Positions 1 to 9,961 are shown, counted from the first letter of the stretch. The stretch: DNA of 64,000 nt from Solirubrobacterales bacterium (GCA_003138355.1 PLFX01000054.1:91783-155782); one strand, 5' to 3'. The notes: generated by a model not told the origin, from the sequence alone. Numbers and translations are program-made.

Positions 1-1861
1 TGGGGGCGCCGATCCCGCCCTGGCCGGCGTCGGTATAGGGGCCAGCCGCCGGGAAGGTACCGTCGACCGGGACCTCCCAGACCGTCTTCGCGTAGAACAA
101 CGGCGCGACGAGTACCGCTATGAGCATCGCCGCCATCGTCATCGCGGCAAGACGCGGACGCAGCCAGAGCAGCACTACCCCGCAGACGGCCGCGAGGATG
201 AGTAGCGGCCACAGCCAGCGCAAGTAGTTGTGCTGGCCCGCGAGCAGGCTGATCTGCTCTGCGACGGTCAGCGCGACCGCTGCCGCGGGGAGCAGCAGGT
301 AGCGGCGGTCGCGCTGCACGAGCTTCACGCACGCCCATGCACCGCAGGCCGCGATGATCCCGATCCCGGGTCCGAGCGCCGAGGTGTAGTACGGGTGCAC
401 GATCCCGTTGGACGCGCTGAGCACGACGAACTCGGCGAGCAACCAGCCGCCGAAGACGATGAACACCGCGAGGCGCCGGTCACGCCGGGAGCCGCCGCGG
501 AACAGGACGAGCATCAGCGCGATCAAGCCGACGAGCGCGAACGGCAGCAGCCACGCGGCCTGCGTTCCGAAAGCCGAGCCGAAGAGGCGCGCCGGTCCCG
601 GGGACGGTCCGAGCGCGACCGGTGAATAGCTTCGCAAGGTCACGGGCGCTGCGGGCGTCGTCGTGGTCGTCGTCGGGGACGTCTGTGGCACGAATCGGTC
701 CCAGGGGAAAGTCGTGACGCCGGTCGTGCCCGCGAGCACGCCGGTGTCGGTGAACACGTAGGGGCCCGTCGAGCCGGTCTGGCCGCTCGCCCCAGTCGCG
801 CCGGTCGCCCCAGTCGAGCCCGTGCTGCCAACCGAGAACCCCGCCGGCAGCGGCTTCCAGCCGATCCCGTCGAGCTCGAGCGCCTCGACCCGCTCCGCGG
901 GGATCGCGTTGCTGTTCGGCGCCGGATTGGCCGCCGATGCCCCGACGACGCCCGAGGCGAAGCTCGTCCCCGAACCGCCGACCTGGCCCTCGACGCGGCC
1001 GAACCCGTTGTAGGCGAAGGTCAGCGAGAGCTCCGAATCGTCGGTCGTGCCGCCAACCCATGGGCGTTGGCTCTGGGGTACCAGGTCGACCGCGACGATC
1101 CACACGAGCGAGACGACGCCCAGCACGAGAGCCCCGCCGGCGGTCCGCAGCGCGCGCCGGCGCCAGCTCCCGTTCGCGCAGACGAGATACGCCAAGCCCA
1201 TGCCCGGCACCACGAGATAGCCCGCGAGCGCTTTCGTGTTGAACGCGAGGCCGGCCAGCACCGCCGCGAGGATCAAAGTGCGCAGCCGGTCCGTCTCGAT
1301 CGCGCGCACGAGCGCCCACCCCGCCAGCAGCATCAAGAGGATCAGGAGCGCGTCCGTGTTGTTGTCGCGCGTGGTCGCCACGAACCCGGGGCACACCGCT
1401 ACGGCGGCGGCAGCCCCGACCGCCGTCCAGCGCCCGAACCGCGGTGCGACCACGTAGTAAGCGCACAGCACCGCCAGGAAGCCGCATGCCGCCTCCGGCA
1501 ACAGGATCACGAGCGCGTGAAATCCGAGAACCTTGGCGCTCACGGCCTGCAGCCACAGCGCGAGCGGCGGCTTGTCAACAGACATCAGCCCGCCCGGATC
1601 GGCGGACACGAAGAAGAAGTTGTGGAAGGACCGCAGCATCGACTTGACGGCGGCGGCGTAGAAGTTGTTGCCGTAGCCGTTGTGGCTGATCCCGTGACCC
1701 TCGAGCAGCGCCGAGACGATCAGTACGAGGAGCAGCGCGCCGTGTGCCGGATGCGGTTCGCCAGGGCGCGGCAGGAGTCGCCGGCGGGCTCGCGGCCGGC
1801 CGGGTTGTGCCTGCTCAGCGGCAGGTCGCGCGACGGCGACCGGTGGCTCGCCCGCCGTCAT
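1..1861 (-). CDS. GT39/ArnT-like membrane glycosyltransferase (3' end off the window)
   Basis: Reading leftward from an ATG at 1861, an open frame of about 620 codons runs off the left edge, so the C-terminus is missing. After a basic, Pro-rich N-terminus, a hydrophobic helix leads into HNGYGNNFYAAAVKSM and then SADPGGLMSVDKPPLALW, where the acidic Asp of the first external loop and the DKPP motif are typical of PMT/ArnT (GT39) enzymes. Many membrane helices follow, and a Gly/Thr/Ser-rich stretch (GSTGATGATGASG-like) sits in the external loop. Family members transfer a sugar from a polyprenyl-phosphate donor on the outer membrane face. The acceptor cannot be told. No neighbour is clearly co-transcribed. 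Confidence 0.85.
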   Translation of the reverse strand, partial: MTAGEPPVAVARPAAEQAQPGRPRARRRLLPRPGEPHPAHGALLLVLIVSALLEGHGISHNGYGNNFYAAAVKSMLRSFHNFFFVSADPGGLMSVDKPPLALWLQAVSAKVLGFHALVILLPEAACGFLAVLCAYYVVAPRFGRWTAVGAAAAVAVCPGFVATTRDNNTDALLILLMLLAGWALVRAIETDRLRTLILAAVLAGLAFNTKALAGYLVVPGMGLAYLVCANGSWRRRALRTAGGALVLGVVSLVWIVAVDLVPQSQRPWVGGTTDDSELSLTFAYNGFGRVEGQVGGSGTSFASGVVGASAANPAPNSNAIPAERVEALELDGIGWKPLPAGFSVGSTGSTGATGATGASGQTGSTGPYVFTDTGVLAGTTGVTTFPWDRFVPQTSPTTTTTTPAAPVTLRSYSPVALGPSPGPARLFGSAFGTQAAWLLPFALVGLIALMLVLFRGGSRRDRRLAVFIVFGGWLLAEFVVLSASNGIVHPYYTSALGPGIGIIAACGAWACVKLVQRDRRYLLLPAAAVALTVAEQISLLAGQHNYLRWLWPLLILAAVCGVVLLWLRPRLAAMTMAAMLIAVLVAPLFYAKTVWEVPVDGTFPAAGPYTDAGQGGIGAP

Positions 1862-1961
1862 CGACCAGGCGCGAGATCGCAGACGGCCGCGACGCAGCTC
1901 TTGTGGACGCTGTGTCTCACGTGGCAGAAAGACTATGCGAGCCGTCGCCGGCGCGGAAGCG

Positions 1962-3506
1962 CTAGGCCTTCGTGCAGCGCTTGCGCGTCCACTTGCGTGC
2001 GTGGTGCGCGCGCACGTAGAGGCAGGTACGGCGCCGCTGTGCGTGGCTCCGTGAAGCCACGCGGGCGGTGAAAGTCGTCGTGCATCGACGGAGCTCGCGC
2101 CCGCGCTTGCCATGCCACACCGATCCGCATCGCGTGACGCTCGACGGCTTCGTCCGTCCGGAGAGTCCGGACGCGCCCGCCGTCGTTCCCGGCGTGTCGA
2201 CGACAGCGATCTGATCAGCCGCGCTACCGGTGTTGCCGAACGCGTCGGTCACGGTGAGGCTCAAGGTGTAATCGCCTGGCGTTGCGTACACGTGGCTCAC
2301 GCTCTGCCCGCTCGCGCTCTGGCCGTCGCCGAAGTTCCACGTGTAGCTCGCGATCGACGCTCCCGTACCCGCGCTCGCGCTGAACGCGAGCGACGTGCCG
2401 CTCTGCACACTCGCCTGCGGCCCAGCGATCGTCGGCTGCAGCGAGGACATCAGCTCGCAGCGGTTCGCCTCGTTGCTCCACGCCGCCTGCAGGTAGTAAT
2501 GGACGCCGTCGATCGTCTGGTTATAGAGCGTCCCGGAGCTCGCGCTGCCACCTTCGACCGGCAGGAAGGCATCGGGGTTCCAGGCGACCCCGTTGCAGAT
2601 GTCGTCGACCTCGTTGCCCTGGGCGTCATACCAAGCGCTCAACAACGGGTCGGTGATCGTCTCGAGCTCCTCGTGGCTGAGCGATTTGGCTGCGACGTCG
2701 CCGAAACCAGGGTCGCCGTTCGGCGCCTGAACCGTCGCGCTTCCGTCGTCCTGACAGGACTTCGCGTCGCCCGCAGAATCGAGCAGCGTGAACGGAAGGG
2801 TGATGTAGAGCAGCGTCGACGCGCCGACGGTCGCATACGAATGGAGACTGCAGTAGGTGTTGGTCGAGCACTCGCTGGACCCGTCGATACATGTCGCGAC
2901 GGTGTCCGGCGTCAGGATGATGTAGACGTCGCTCATCCCGACCGGCAGCTGGTTCGCGGCGATGAATGCCTCGAGCTCATTGACCTCCTGGGACTCATTG
3001 AGGCAGACGGTCGCGGTCGCGGTCGTCGCAGCACAACCGCCGCTGCTCGGGAACGGATCGCTGTCGACGAAGCTCCCACCGTAGGTCTGCGAGTACCCCG
3101 CGGGGCCGGCTCCGTCGGCGTACTGCGCCCCGACCGAGAAGACATTCGACGACCCGCCGCTGTCGTGTGCTGTCGCGGCCAGGTACGTGTTGATCAGTTG
3201 CTCGGTGCCCGCTTCGAAGGCCCCGCTCGGGTCCCAGTAGACCGCGTAGGTCGTCACGCCGTGCAGCACCGGTCCACCGTGATAGCTCACGCCGGTGCTC
3301 GTGGGCTCGAATGGGGCGGCGAACGTCCCCGTCCCGCCGCTGATCGCCTGCACTCCGACGGGCGCACCGCCAGGGCCACCGCCCTGCACGACCGCCCCCG
3401 CCTGCGCTGCGCACGCGAGCAACAGCCCGCCTGCGAGCAGCCCGACCAGGTACCGCGCGCATCGCGGCCGCTGCGGAACCGATGCGCTGAACGTCGTGCG
3501 TGCCAC
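1962..3506 (-). CDS. Secreted PKD-domain protein with SHEELETITDP motif
   Basis: 514 aa. A basic start and hydrophobic segment (residues 1-38) form a Sec signal peptide. The body begins YHGGPVLHGVTTYAVYWDP, a pattern found in a family of actinobacterial secreted proteins and weakly reminiscent of phosphate-induced/EXORDIUM proteins. SHEELETITDP near residue 275, followed by WYDAQGNEVDDIC, looks like a metal-binding HExxE-type site, so a zinc peptidase-like role is possible but unproven. A PKD domain (YTWNFGDGQSASG, then VSHVYATPGDYTLSLTVTD) covers roughly residues 350-435. The last 60 residues are very basic with four spaced cysteines, an odd tail that may bind the cell surface. Substrate unknown. 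Confidence 0.75.
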   Translation of the reverse strand: MARTTFSASVPQRPRCARYLVGLLAGGLLLACAAQAGAVVQGGGPGGAPVGVQAISGGTGTFAAPFEPTSTGVSYHGGPVLHGVTTYAVYWDPSGAFEAGTEQLINTYLAATAHDSGGSSNVFSVGAQYADGAGPAGYSQTYGGSFVDSDPFPSSGGCAATTATATVCLNESQEVNELEAFIAANQLPVGMSDVYIILTPDTVATCIDGSSECSTNTYCSLHSYATVGASTLLYITLPFTLLDSAGDAKSCQDDGSATVQAPNGDPGFGDVAAKSLSHEELETITDPLLSAWYDAQGNEVDDICNGVAWNPDAFLPVEGGSASSGTLYNQTIDGVHYYLQAAWSNEANRCELMSSLQPTIAGPQASVQSGTSLAFSASAGTGASIASYTWNFGDGQSASGQSVSHVYATPGDYTLSLTVTDAFGNTGSAADQIAVVDTPGTTAGASGLSGRTKPSSVTRCGSVWHGKRGRELRRCTTTFTARVASRSHAQRRRTCLYVRAHHARKWTRKRCTKA

Positions 3507-3595
3507 TCACCTTCGTGATCGGTGAACGGGGCGCACCTTGCAACGGCCCTGGACGGGCGTTGGACCCCCACCCACCCGACTAGGCTGTGCACGTC

Positions 3596-3669
<74 letters not shown>

Positions 3670-3877
3670 TCGTGATAGGCCCAAGAAGCAAGGCGTTTCG
3701 CGTTCTGTCGGGCACCGCGGTCCGCTTCTCGTGTTCCACACCGTGTTCCCCAGCGGCCGCCGAATGGCGCGCTACCGCAAGGCAACGAGGGAGGCGAGAT
3801 GGCGGGCATAAGGCCCTCCGGACATCTTCTGGGACGCCGGGCCTGCGAAGCCCGATTCACAAGCGGCAGGACGGCGG

Positions 3878-4741
3878 CTACGAGGGTTTGGCCTGGTGCA
3901 TGCCGTGCATCGCATGGTTTGTGCTCGCAGGGACGGTCAGACCGGGGGTGTCCGCGGGTGCGACGGCGACCAGGATGGCGAGCGCGAGGAGGATCCCCGT
4001 GGTGCTCGCGAGTGCGATGCGCCGCCATGGGAGCGTCTTCTCCAGCGTGATCAGAGCCGTGACCAGGACCATCCACACCAGGCTCATGACGCCCAGCGAG
4101 AACAGGGCCACCATCAGCGCCCAGCAGCAACCAAGGCACCACAGGGCATGTGCCGCGCCCATCTGGACCGCGCCGACGCGACCGTCGCGCCAGTTGCCCA
4201 GGAGGAACGCGAGCGGGCTGCGGCACCTCTGCAGGCACACGTTCTTGAGCGGGGTCATCTCGTAGAGCGCCGCGAGCGCGAGGAGGCCGGCCGCGAGCCA
4301 CCGCCCGGCGTTGCCCCACGAAAGCTCGGACGCGAGCGTCGCGCGTCCGAGGGCCCACAGCGCGTAGGCCACGAGCCCTGTCGCTCCCCAGACGATCAGG
4401 TATGAGGCTGCGAACAGGAGTGGGTGGTCGACTCCGCGCCGCCGCGTCATCCGCGCATACAGCGCGACGGTCGGCGCGCTCGCGGGAAACATCATCGCGG
4501 CCATCATCACGACCCACACGCCCACGAACCACCCGAGCGCGCCCAGATCGGTGCCCGGTCCCGCGTCCATGCCGCTCATGCTGCGGGCGGTCCACCACCA
4601 CGCCAGACCCGCAATCGCCAGCAGCAGCCCGACCAGACCGAGCCGACCCCGGACGGCCGCCAACGCCTCGCGGACCCCCACCTCGCCCGTCGGCATCGCT
4701 CCCGGGGCCGATGCTGCGCCAGGCCCGGCTAGGCCGCCCAC
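3878..4741 (-). CDS. DUF2182 integral membrane protein
   Basis: 287 aa with about seven predicted membrane helices. It carries the DUF2182 signature: WVVMMAAMMFPASAPTV, then YEMTPLKNVCLQRCRSP near residue 165 and GAAHALWCLGCCWALM near residue 195. The Met/Cys/His-rich signatures led to the family name 'predicted metal-binding integral membrane protein', but its function is not established. The C-terminus ends NHAMHGMHQAKPS, rich in His and Met and consistent with metal binding. The start overlaps the end of the DUF1326 gene by 13 nt, so the two are translated together; this pairing recurs in bacteria. Confidence 0.85.
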   Translation of the reverse strand: MGGLAGPGAASAPGAMPTGEVGVREALAAVRGRLGLVGLLLAIAGLAWWWTARSMSGMDAGPGTDLGALGWFVGVWVVMMAAMMFPASAPTVALYARMTRRRGVDHPLLFAASYLIVWGATGLVAYALWALGRATLASELSWGNAGRWLAAGLLALAALYEMTPLKNVCLQRCRSPLAFLLGNWRDGRVGAVQMGAAHALWCLGCCWALMVALFSLGVMSLVWMVLVTALITLEKTLPWRRIALASTTGILLALAILVAVAPADTPGLTVPASTNHAMHGMHQAKPS

Positions 4742-5331
4742 GAGAACTGCGAGTTGCTGAACGCTGCCCTGGCGGCGTAGCTGACGCCAAACGCGTCGAT
4801 GCTCGAGCGCGTGGCGTGCGCCACCGTCAGCTCCGAACCGGCGGGATGGAAGACCCCGGTCAGGCGCACCGGCTGTCCCGACTCAACGCCGAATGGCACG
4901 ATGTCCTCAATCTCGAAGTCGACCTCGTCGCCGATGCGGACCGCGTGGCTCAGCCCCTCTTCACGGACCTCGATCTCGGCACGTCGCACCCCGAGGTTCT
5001 CGCCGATCAGCGGCCCGAGCGCCTCCATCGGGCCGCCGAGCGCACCCGAGAAAACCGCCCCGAGCTTCTCCGCCTGCTCATTCGTCGCAGCAGCATCGAT
5101 GAACACACCCAACCGCCAGTTGCCGTCGGTCATCACCTTCGGCGTGTCAGCCACGGCAGCGACCGTCAGCCCGCCGACATCCACTCCCTCCACGTCACCG
5201 CTGTGCACGTTGAACACCAGCGTGACCATGCAGCGGTCGTGCGTCGCACCGAACGACAGCGACGCCGTGCACGGGCACACCACATCGCACGAGCACGTCT
5301 CAAAATACGACCCAGCGATCCTCCACGCCAT
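4729..5331 (-). CDS. DUF1326 domain protein
   Basis: 200 aa, soluble. The N-terminus WRIAGSYFETCSCDVVCPC is the DUF1326 hallmark, with four cysteines near residues 12-21 that look like a metal or redox site. The rest is a beta-rich domain without a recognised catalytic motif. It is the first gene of a two-gene leftward operon with the DUF2182 membrane protein and overlaps its start by 13 nt. The shared Cys/Met/His chemistry of the pair suggests a common metal-handling or surface role, but this is inference. Confidence 0.85.
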   Translation of the reverse strand: MAWRIAGSYFETCSCDVVCPCTASLSFGATHDRCMVTLVFNVHSGDVEGVDVGGLTVAAVADTPKVMTDGNWRLGVFIDAAATNEQAEKLGAVFSGALGGPMEALGPLIGENLGVRRAEIEVREEGLSHAVRIGDEVDFEIEDIVPFGVESGQPVRLTGVFHPAGSELTVAHATRSSIDAFGVSYAARAAFSNSQFSWAA

Positions 5332-5606
5332 CTCGCTCCTCCCGGTGGATCAGAATGCCGACGCGTCGCCGATTGTGCTCCTGCGTCAGCCGCCAGTCAA
5401 GCGGCCCAACTGCTCCTCGAATACCGTCGACCCCACGTGCGCGGTCGAGGCGGCAGCACATAGGCGCCCGAGCAGCGCGTGCCAGCTTGCGAAAGCCTCA
5501 CGCCGAAAGGGAGCGCCCGGCGTGGTGCGTGTCTGGCTGCGGCTTTGGCCCGGCATAGCGACGGTCTGGGGGTGGGGGTGGCGGTCTGTCTCCAGATATC
5601 GTTGCG

Positions 5607-7109
5607 GTGGTGACGGGCGCGTCGGAGTCGGAGGCACGGGAGTTCGCGAAGGCGTTCCGGTCGTTTCTGGAGTGGGTGCATTCCGAGCAGGACGGGGCGC
5701 GGCGCAACGAGGTTGCGGCGCTCGTGAGCGACTTTCTCGGCGCCGGGGCGTCGGACCTGTCGGTGGTTGCCCGTTCGCTACCGGTTTTCGAGCACGTGAA
5801 CCTGCAGACGGCGTTGAACGCGTGGTCGGCCGAGTCGGGTCGCGAGGTAGCTGTTCACGGCATCTCGATCCCGCCGCACCATCCGCCGGTGTCGCTGCAA
5901 CAGCTGATAACCGGGGTGGCGATGGCGCCGTTGCGCCTGTCGGCGCCGGCGCTGGTTGATCTGCCCAACGGGCCGAAGTCGACGCTTGCGTGTCTGCGGC
6001 TGGCGGCGTTGCTGGTCAACGACGAGCTTGGGCGCTACGTCGTGATGGTGATCGGCCCGGGCGAGCACCATCACGAGCTCTCTGTTGAGATCGCAGGGTT
6101 GTCGGTCGACGCCGCGCAGGCCGTCCACGCCCGGTTGGGTGAGTTACGCCGCGCTCTGAACGTGTACCGCGGGCATGTGATCGAGGTTGGACTGTCACCG
6201 ATGGGCGGAGTCACGCTCGAGTTCGGCGAGATCCCTGCGACCGCACGCGAGGACGTGGTGCTTCCCGAGCCGGTACTCGCGCGGGTCGAGCGGCACGCGC
6301 TCGGTGTGGCTGCGCACCGCGACGCACTGCTGCAGGCTGGCCAGCACCTCAAGCGTGGGTTGCTTCTGTATGGGCCGCCGGGGACTGGCAAGACGCATAC
6401 GACCCGCTACGTGATCGGGCAGATGGACGGCTACACCCGGTTGCTGCTCACGGGGCAGGCGCTGCGGGCGATCGGCTCGGCCGCGGAGCTCGCGCGCGAC
6501 CTGCAGCCAGCCGTCATGGTCCTTGAGGACGTCGATCTGGTTGCGGAGGATCGCAGCTTCGGGCCCGGCTCGAGCCCGGTCTTGTTTGACCTTCTCGATG
6601 CGATGGACGGAGCAGCGGCGGACGCCGACCTGTTGTTCGTGCTCACTACCAACCGGGCCGACCTGCTCGAGCCGGCATTGGCGGCTAGGCCCGGCCGGGT
6701 GGACGTCGCGATCGAGATCGACCTCCCCGACGCCGACGCGCGCAAACGCCTGCTCGCGCTCTATAGCCGCTCGATCCCGTTGCAGCTGTCCGAGGCCGAC
6801 GTGCTCGAGATCGTCGAGCGTACCGACGGGGTGACTGCATCCTTCATCAAGGAGCTGCTGCGTCGTGCGATGCTCGAGTCGCTGCACGATGATCCCCCGG
6901 CGGTGGTCGTAACGGCTGAGCACGCCTCGCGAGCACTCGATGATCTGCTCGACAGCGGCCAGCGGCTCACTCGTAGCCTGCTCGGCGTCGGCAACGACCC
7001 CGAGAGTCTTCCAGCTGGCGGCGGGCTGGGCTCGCTGCCACCACAGCGTGGACCCGGTCGGATGGGCTATGGGCAGTTGCGCGCAAGCGTGCGACGCATC
7101 CCCGGGTAG
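5607..7109 (+). CDS. AAA+ ATPase (CDC48/FtsH-type single AAA module)
   Basis: 500 aa. The first ~220 residues match no family I know. The AAA module follows: Walker A GPPGTGKT at 256-263, Walker B VMVLEDVD with D308, sensor-1 TTNR, and ARPGRVD at the place where FtsH/CDC48 enzymes have the arginine-finger region. A small helical lid follows (EIVERTDGVTASFIKELLRRA). There is no membrane helix and no HEXXH protease motif, so this is not FtsH; it is more likely an unfoldase or remodeller for an unknown partner. It stands alone between divergent neighbours. A GTG at 5607 is used as start, and no strong ribosome site is visible. Confidence 0.8.
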   Translation: MVTGASESEAREFAKAFRSFLEWVHSEQDGARRNEVAALVSDFLGAGASDLSVVARSLPVFEHVNLQTALNAWSAESGREVAVHGISIPPHHPPVSLQQLITGVAMAPLRLSAPALVDLPNGPKSTLACLRLAALLVNDELGRYVVMVIGPGEHHHELSVEIAGLSVDAAQAVHARLGELRRALNVYRGHVIEVGLSPMGGVTLEFGEIPATAREDVVLPEPVLARVERHALGVAAHRDALLQAGQHLKRGLLLYGPPGTGKTHTTRYVIGQMDGYTRLLLTGQALRAIGSAAELARDLQPAVMVLEDVDLVAEDRSFGPGSSPVLFDLLDAMDGAAADADLLFVLTTNRADLLEPALAARPGRVDVAIEIDLPDADARKRLLALYSRSIPLQLSEADVLEIVERTDGVTASFIKELLRRAMLESLHDDPPAVVVTAEHASRALDDLLDSGQRLTRSLLGVGNDPESLPAGGGLGSLPPQRGPGRMGYGQLRASVRRIPG

Positions 7110-7336
7110 CACGTCGACCCCGCCGCGCCTGGAGTCCTCAATCGTTGAAGCGTCGGTCGAGGAAGCGTCATCACCCTGGCATGATCCGGCGCGCACCCGC
7201 ATCGCGTTGCCCGTCGTGCGGGCTGCAAGCACGGAGTCGCTCTACGGGCGGCCAGGGCGGGCGAGCTTGACCAGCGGGGCCGCAAACTCGCGGATAGCCA
7301 ATCGCGGCGCACACCCCAGCGTCATACTCGGGCCTC

Positions 7337-8836
7337 ATGTGGGTGCACAGGCGACGCCAGCCGCGGGCCGCCGGCGCGGCGGCTGGCGCCTCGCACACGG
7401 GCCAGTCGGTGGCGGTCGAGTCTGGCGCGGCTCGCCCGCTCCGGAGGTTCATCACCTGGCCTGCGCTGGCGATGATGACCGTCGGATCGGTTGGCTACTT
7501 GGGATCGGCGCCGGCGACCGCTGTGCTCGGACTCGCCTCCGTCTTCCTGTACGTCCTGCCCGCGTTCGTGTTCCTGGTCCCCGTGTCACTGGTCGCGGCA
7601 GAACTCGCCTCCGGGTGGCCGGACGGCGTCTACAACTGGGTCCGCGAGGGCATCTCGGCTCCGATGGGCCTGGTTGCGGTGTGGTGCCAGTTTGCCCAGA
7701 CGGTCTTCTACTACCCGGCGCTGCTTGCCTTCGTCGGCAGCACGCTCGCCTACACGATCGATCAGCGTCTGGCCGGCAACGGGGTCTACACCGCCGCGAT
7801 CATCATCGTGCTCTTCTGGGGCGGCGTGCTGGTGTCCTCACGGGGCGTCTCGCTCGTGGCGAAGCTCGCCTCGCGCGGGACAGTGATCGGGACGCTGATC
7901 CCGGGAGTCATCCTCGTCGTCCTCGGCGTGATCTACCTCGTGGAGGGCAACCATTCGGCGGCGCCGATGAACACTCATCACATCCTGCCCGCGTGGAGTG
8001 GACTGGCGAGCATCGTCCTGATCGTCAACAGCTTCTTCACCTACGCCGGAGTCGAGATCAACGCCGTGCACGTCGACGAGCTTCGCAACCCGGGGCGGGA
8101 CTATCCGAAGTCGATCTTTGTTGCGATGGCGCTCGTGCTGGCGGTCTTCATCTTCCCGACGCTGGCGATCGCGTGGGTGATTCCGGCGAACCACATCAGC
8201 TTCACCGCCGGCGTCATGCAGGCCTTCAACAGCTTCATGACGCACTTCGGTATCGGCTTCGCCGTGCCGGTGATCGCGATTGCTCTGGCAGTTGGGGCCC
8301 TGGCCGGCATGATGGCCTGGCTGGACGGGCCATCCGAGGGCCTTGTGCGGATCGGTCGTGAACAGGGCTACCTGCCTCCGTACTTCCAAGAGGTCAACGG
8401 TCAGGGCATCGAGGTCCACATCCTGACCGCACAAGCCCTCGTGATTACGGTCATCGCGCTGCTCTACGCGTTCGTCCCGACCGTTTCGAGTGCCTACTGG
8501 ATCTTCACCGCGCTGGCTACGCAGGTGTACCTGATCATGTACGTCCTGATGTTCATTGCCGCAGTGCGTCTGCGTCATGCGCAGCCAGATCATCCACGCG
8601 GATATCGTGCGCCCGCGCTCAGGCTGCTGTGCCTGGTTGGCGGGCTGGCGTCGGTGATCGCGTTCCTGATCGGCTTCGTCTCGCCGTCACAGCTCGCCCA
8701 CACGAGCCCGCTCGTGTATGCGGGACTGATCGCGGCTGGGATTCTCATCCTCGGTGTCCTCCCACCGCTGCTGCTCCACCGTTTTCGGAAACCGGGCTGG
8801 AAGGCGACCGGGGTCGGCGAGCGCGCCCAGCCCTAG
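7337..8836 (+). CDS. APC-superfamily amino-acid permease
   Basis: 499 aa with about 12 membrane helices. The first 35 residues are basic and Ala-rich; helix 1 (ITWPALAMMTVGSVGYLGS) carries the unwound Gly-rich substrate motif of the APC family. SGWPDGVYNWVREG and the later YAGVEINAVHVDELRNPGRDYPKS are typical of glutamate/GABA-antiporter-like members. Likely substrates are amino acids or amines, but the precise one cannot be read from sequence. It is probably a single-gene unit. The true start may lie further in, since the family normally begins shortly before helix 1. Confidence 0.85.
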   Translation: MWVHRRRQPRAAGAAAGASHTGQSVAVESGAARPLRRFITWPALAMMTVGSVGYLGSAPATAVLGLASVFLYVLPAFVFLVPVSLVAAELASGWPDGVYNWVREGISAPMGLVAVWCQFAQTVFYYPALLAFVGSTLAYTIDQRLAGNGVYTAAIIIVLFWGGVLVSSRGVSLVAKLASRGTVIGTLIPGVILVVLGVIYLVEGNHSAAPMNTHHILPAWSGLASIVLIVNSFFTYAGVEINAVHVDELRNPGRDYPKSIFVAMALVLAVFIFPTLAIAWVIPANHISFTAGVMQAFNSFMTHFGIGFAVPVIAIALAVGALAGMMAWLDGPSEGLVRIGREQGYLPPYFQEVNGQGIEVHILTAQALVITVIALLYAFVPTVSSAYWIFTALATQVYLIMYVLMFIAAVRLRHAQPDHPRGYRAPALRLLCLVGGLASVIAFLIGFVSPSQLAHTSPLVYAGLIAAGILILGVLPPLLLHRFRKPGWKATGVGERAQP

Positions 8837-8896
8837 CCGATCGACGTCACAGCGACCGCTCGCGTGCAAGGGGAGGGCGTGAGTTGAACCCGGCGC

Positions 8897-9433
8897 TCAC
8901 TTCGTGCAGGTCGCGCTGTGGACCTCCTCGACGAGCGTCGCGAGCTTCTTTGAGACCGTGTGGATCTCCTCCGTCAGCTTTGTGTTCTGCTGCAACAGAT
9001 CGGTCTGGAACCGAGCCAGCTCGTCACGGTGCGCCGCGGCCGCCGCCTCGTTGGCGAAATCGGTCCGCGTCTGTGCCTTCTGAGCGATGATCACCAGCGC
9101 GCCGGTGTAGAAGGCGACGCCCGAGAAGATCAGGTTCAGCAGGATCCACGGCTCGGGGTCGAACTGTCCGCCCTTGCCGAGCGCCGTGAAGGTGTGCTCG
9201 AGATACGGGATCGCTCCGTTGATCAGCACCCAGCCAAGGATGATCAGCGAGCCGATTACTACGAACGCAACTGTGCCCATCCCGCTCGCGACGCCCTCGG
9301 CAACGCGCTCCATGAAGCTGCTGCCGCCGGCGTAGGGCGAGGTCTTCCCGTCCGCATCGGGCTGGTAGTGCTTGTGGCGGCGCAGCGGGTCGAGCTTCGT
9401 CACGATTCCCGGCGTAGCCTCGGCTGTAGCCAT
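8897..9433 (-). CDS. DUF1003 membrane protein
   Basis: 178 aa. I chose the ATG at 9433 because GAAGGAG lies just upstream; an in-frame start further out has no such site. Two membrane helices (around GMGTVAFVVIGSLIILGWV and ILLNLIFSGVAFYTGALVI) are joined by the FDPEPWILLNL motif typical of DUF1003. The C-terminal ~60 residues form a coiled coil (DLLQQNTKLTEEIHTVSKKL). Function is unknown; family members are small inner-membrane proteins. Confidence 0.85.
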   Translation of the reverse strand: MATAEATPGIVTKLDPLRRHKHYQPDADGKTSPYAGGSSFMERVAEGVASGMGTVAFVVIGSLIILGWVLINGAIPYLEHTFTALGKGGQFDPEPWILLNLIFSGVAFYTGALVIIAQKAQTRTDFANEAAAAAHRDELARFQTDLLQQNTKLTEEIHTVSKKLATLVEEVHSATCTK

Positions 9434-9667
9434 GAGCCTCTCCTTCGGTGTTGAGTGAGCGTTCAACGCACCGGGTGTCTCGTCTGATTTGAGCTGCTCT
9501 GCCTCTCAGCCTGAACACCAGGATCGACAACCTACTCACGAGCTCGCACGACTCCCCGACAGAGATCGCGTTCGCAGTCGCCGATGCAGCAAGGCAATCA
9601 TGCGCCAAGCCGTCCCTGGCGCCTGCTTGTACCCTCGGCTTTTTCATCGAGCCACCGGAGGAGAGCG

Positions 9668-9961
9668 ATGCCGAGCTACGTCGTGTTGATGAATTGGACC
9701 GATCAGGGCGTGAAGGGCTTCAGGGACAGCGTCGAGCGCGCCGAAGCTGCGGAGATCGCTCTGAGTCCTGCTGGTATCTCGTTCACGGATCTTCGCTGGA
9801 CCGTCGGTGCGTACGACGTGATCGCCACGCTAGAGGCCCCAGACGAGGAGACGCTCGCCGCGGCGTTGCTCGCGCTCGCGGCACAGGGCAACCTTCGTAC
9901 GACGACGCTGCGGGCGTTCAGCGCCGAGGAGATGAGGGGCGTCATCGCGAAGGCGACCTAG
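9668..9961 (+). CDS. GYD-domain protein
   Basis: 97 aa. The ATG at 9668 follows GGAGGAGAG at good spacing. MPSYVVLMNWTDQGVKGFRDS and RWTVGAYDVIATLEAPD carry the GYD motif (here GAYD) that defines this small dimeric alpha-beta fold. Family function is not established; members are found singly near stress genes. The convergent neighbour is a universal stress protein. Confidence 0.85.
   Translation: MPSYVVLMNWTDQGVKGFRDSVERAEAAEIALSPAGISFTDLRWTVGAYDVIATLEAPDEETLAAALLALAAQGNLRTTTLRAFSAEEMRGVIAKAT

Noticed and set aside
6195..7232. Minus-strand frame opposite the AAA gene
   Set aside because: Gly/Arg/Gln-rich shadow without motifs; the plus-strand frame has a complete AAA module.
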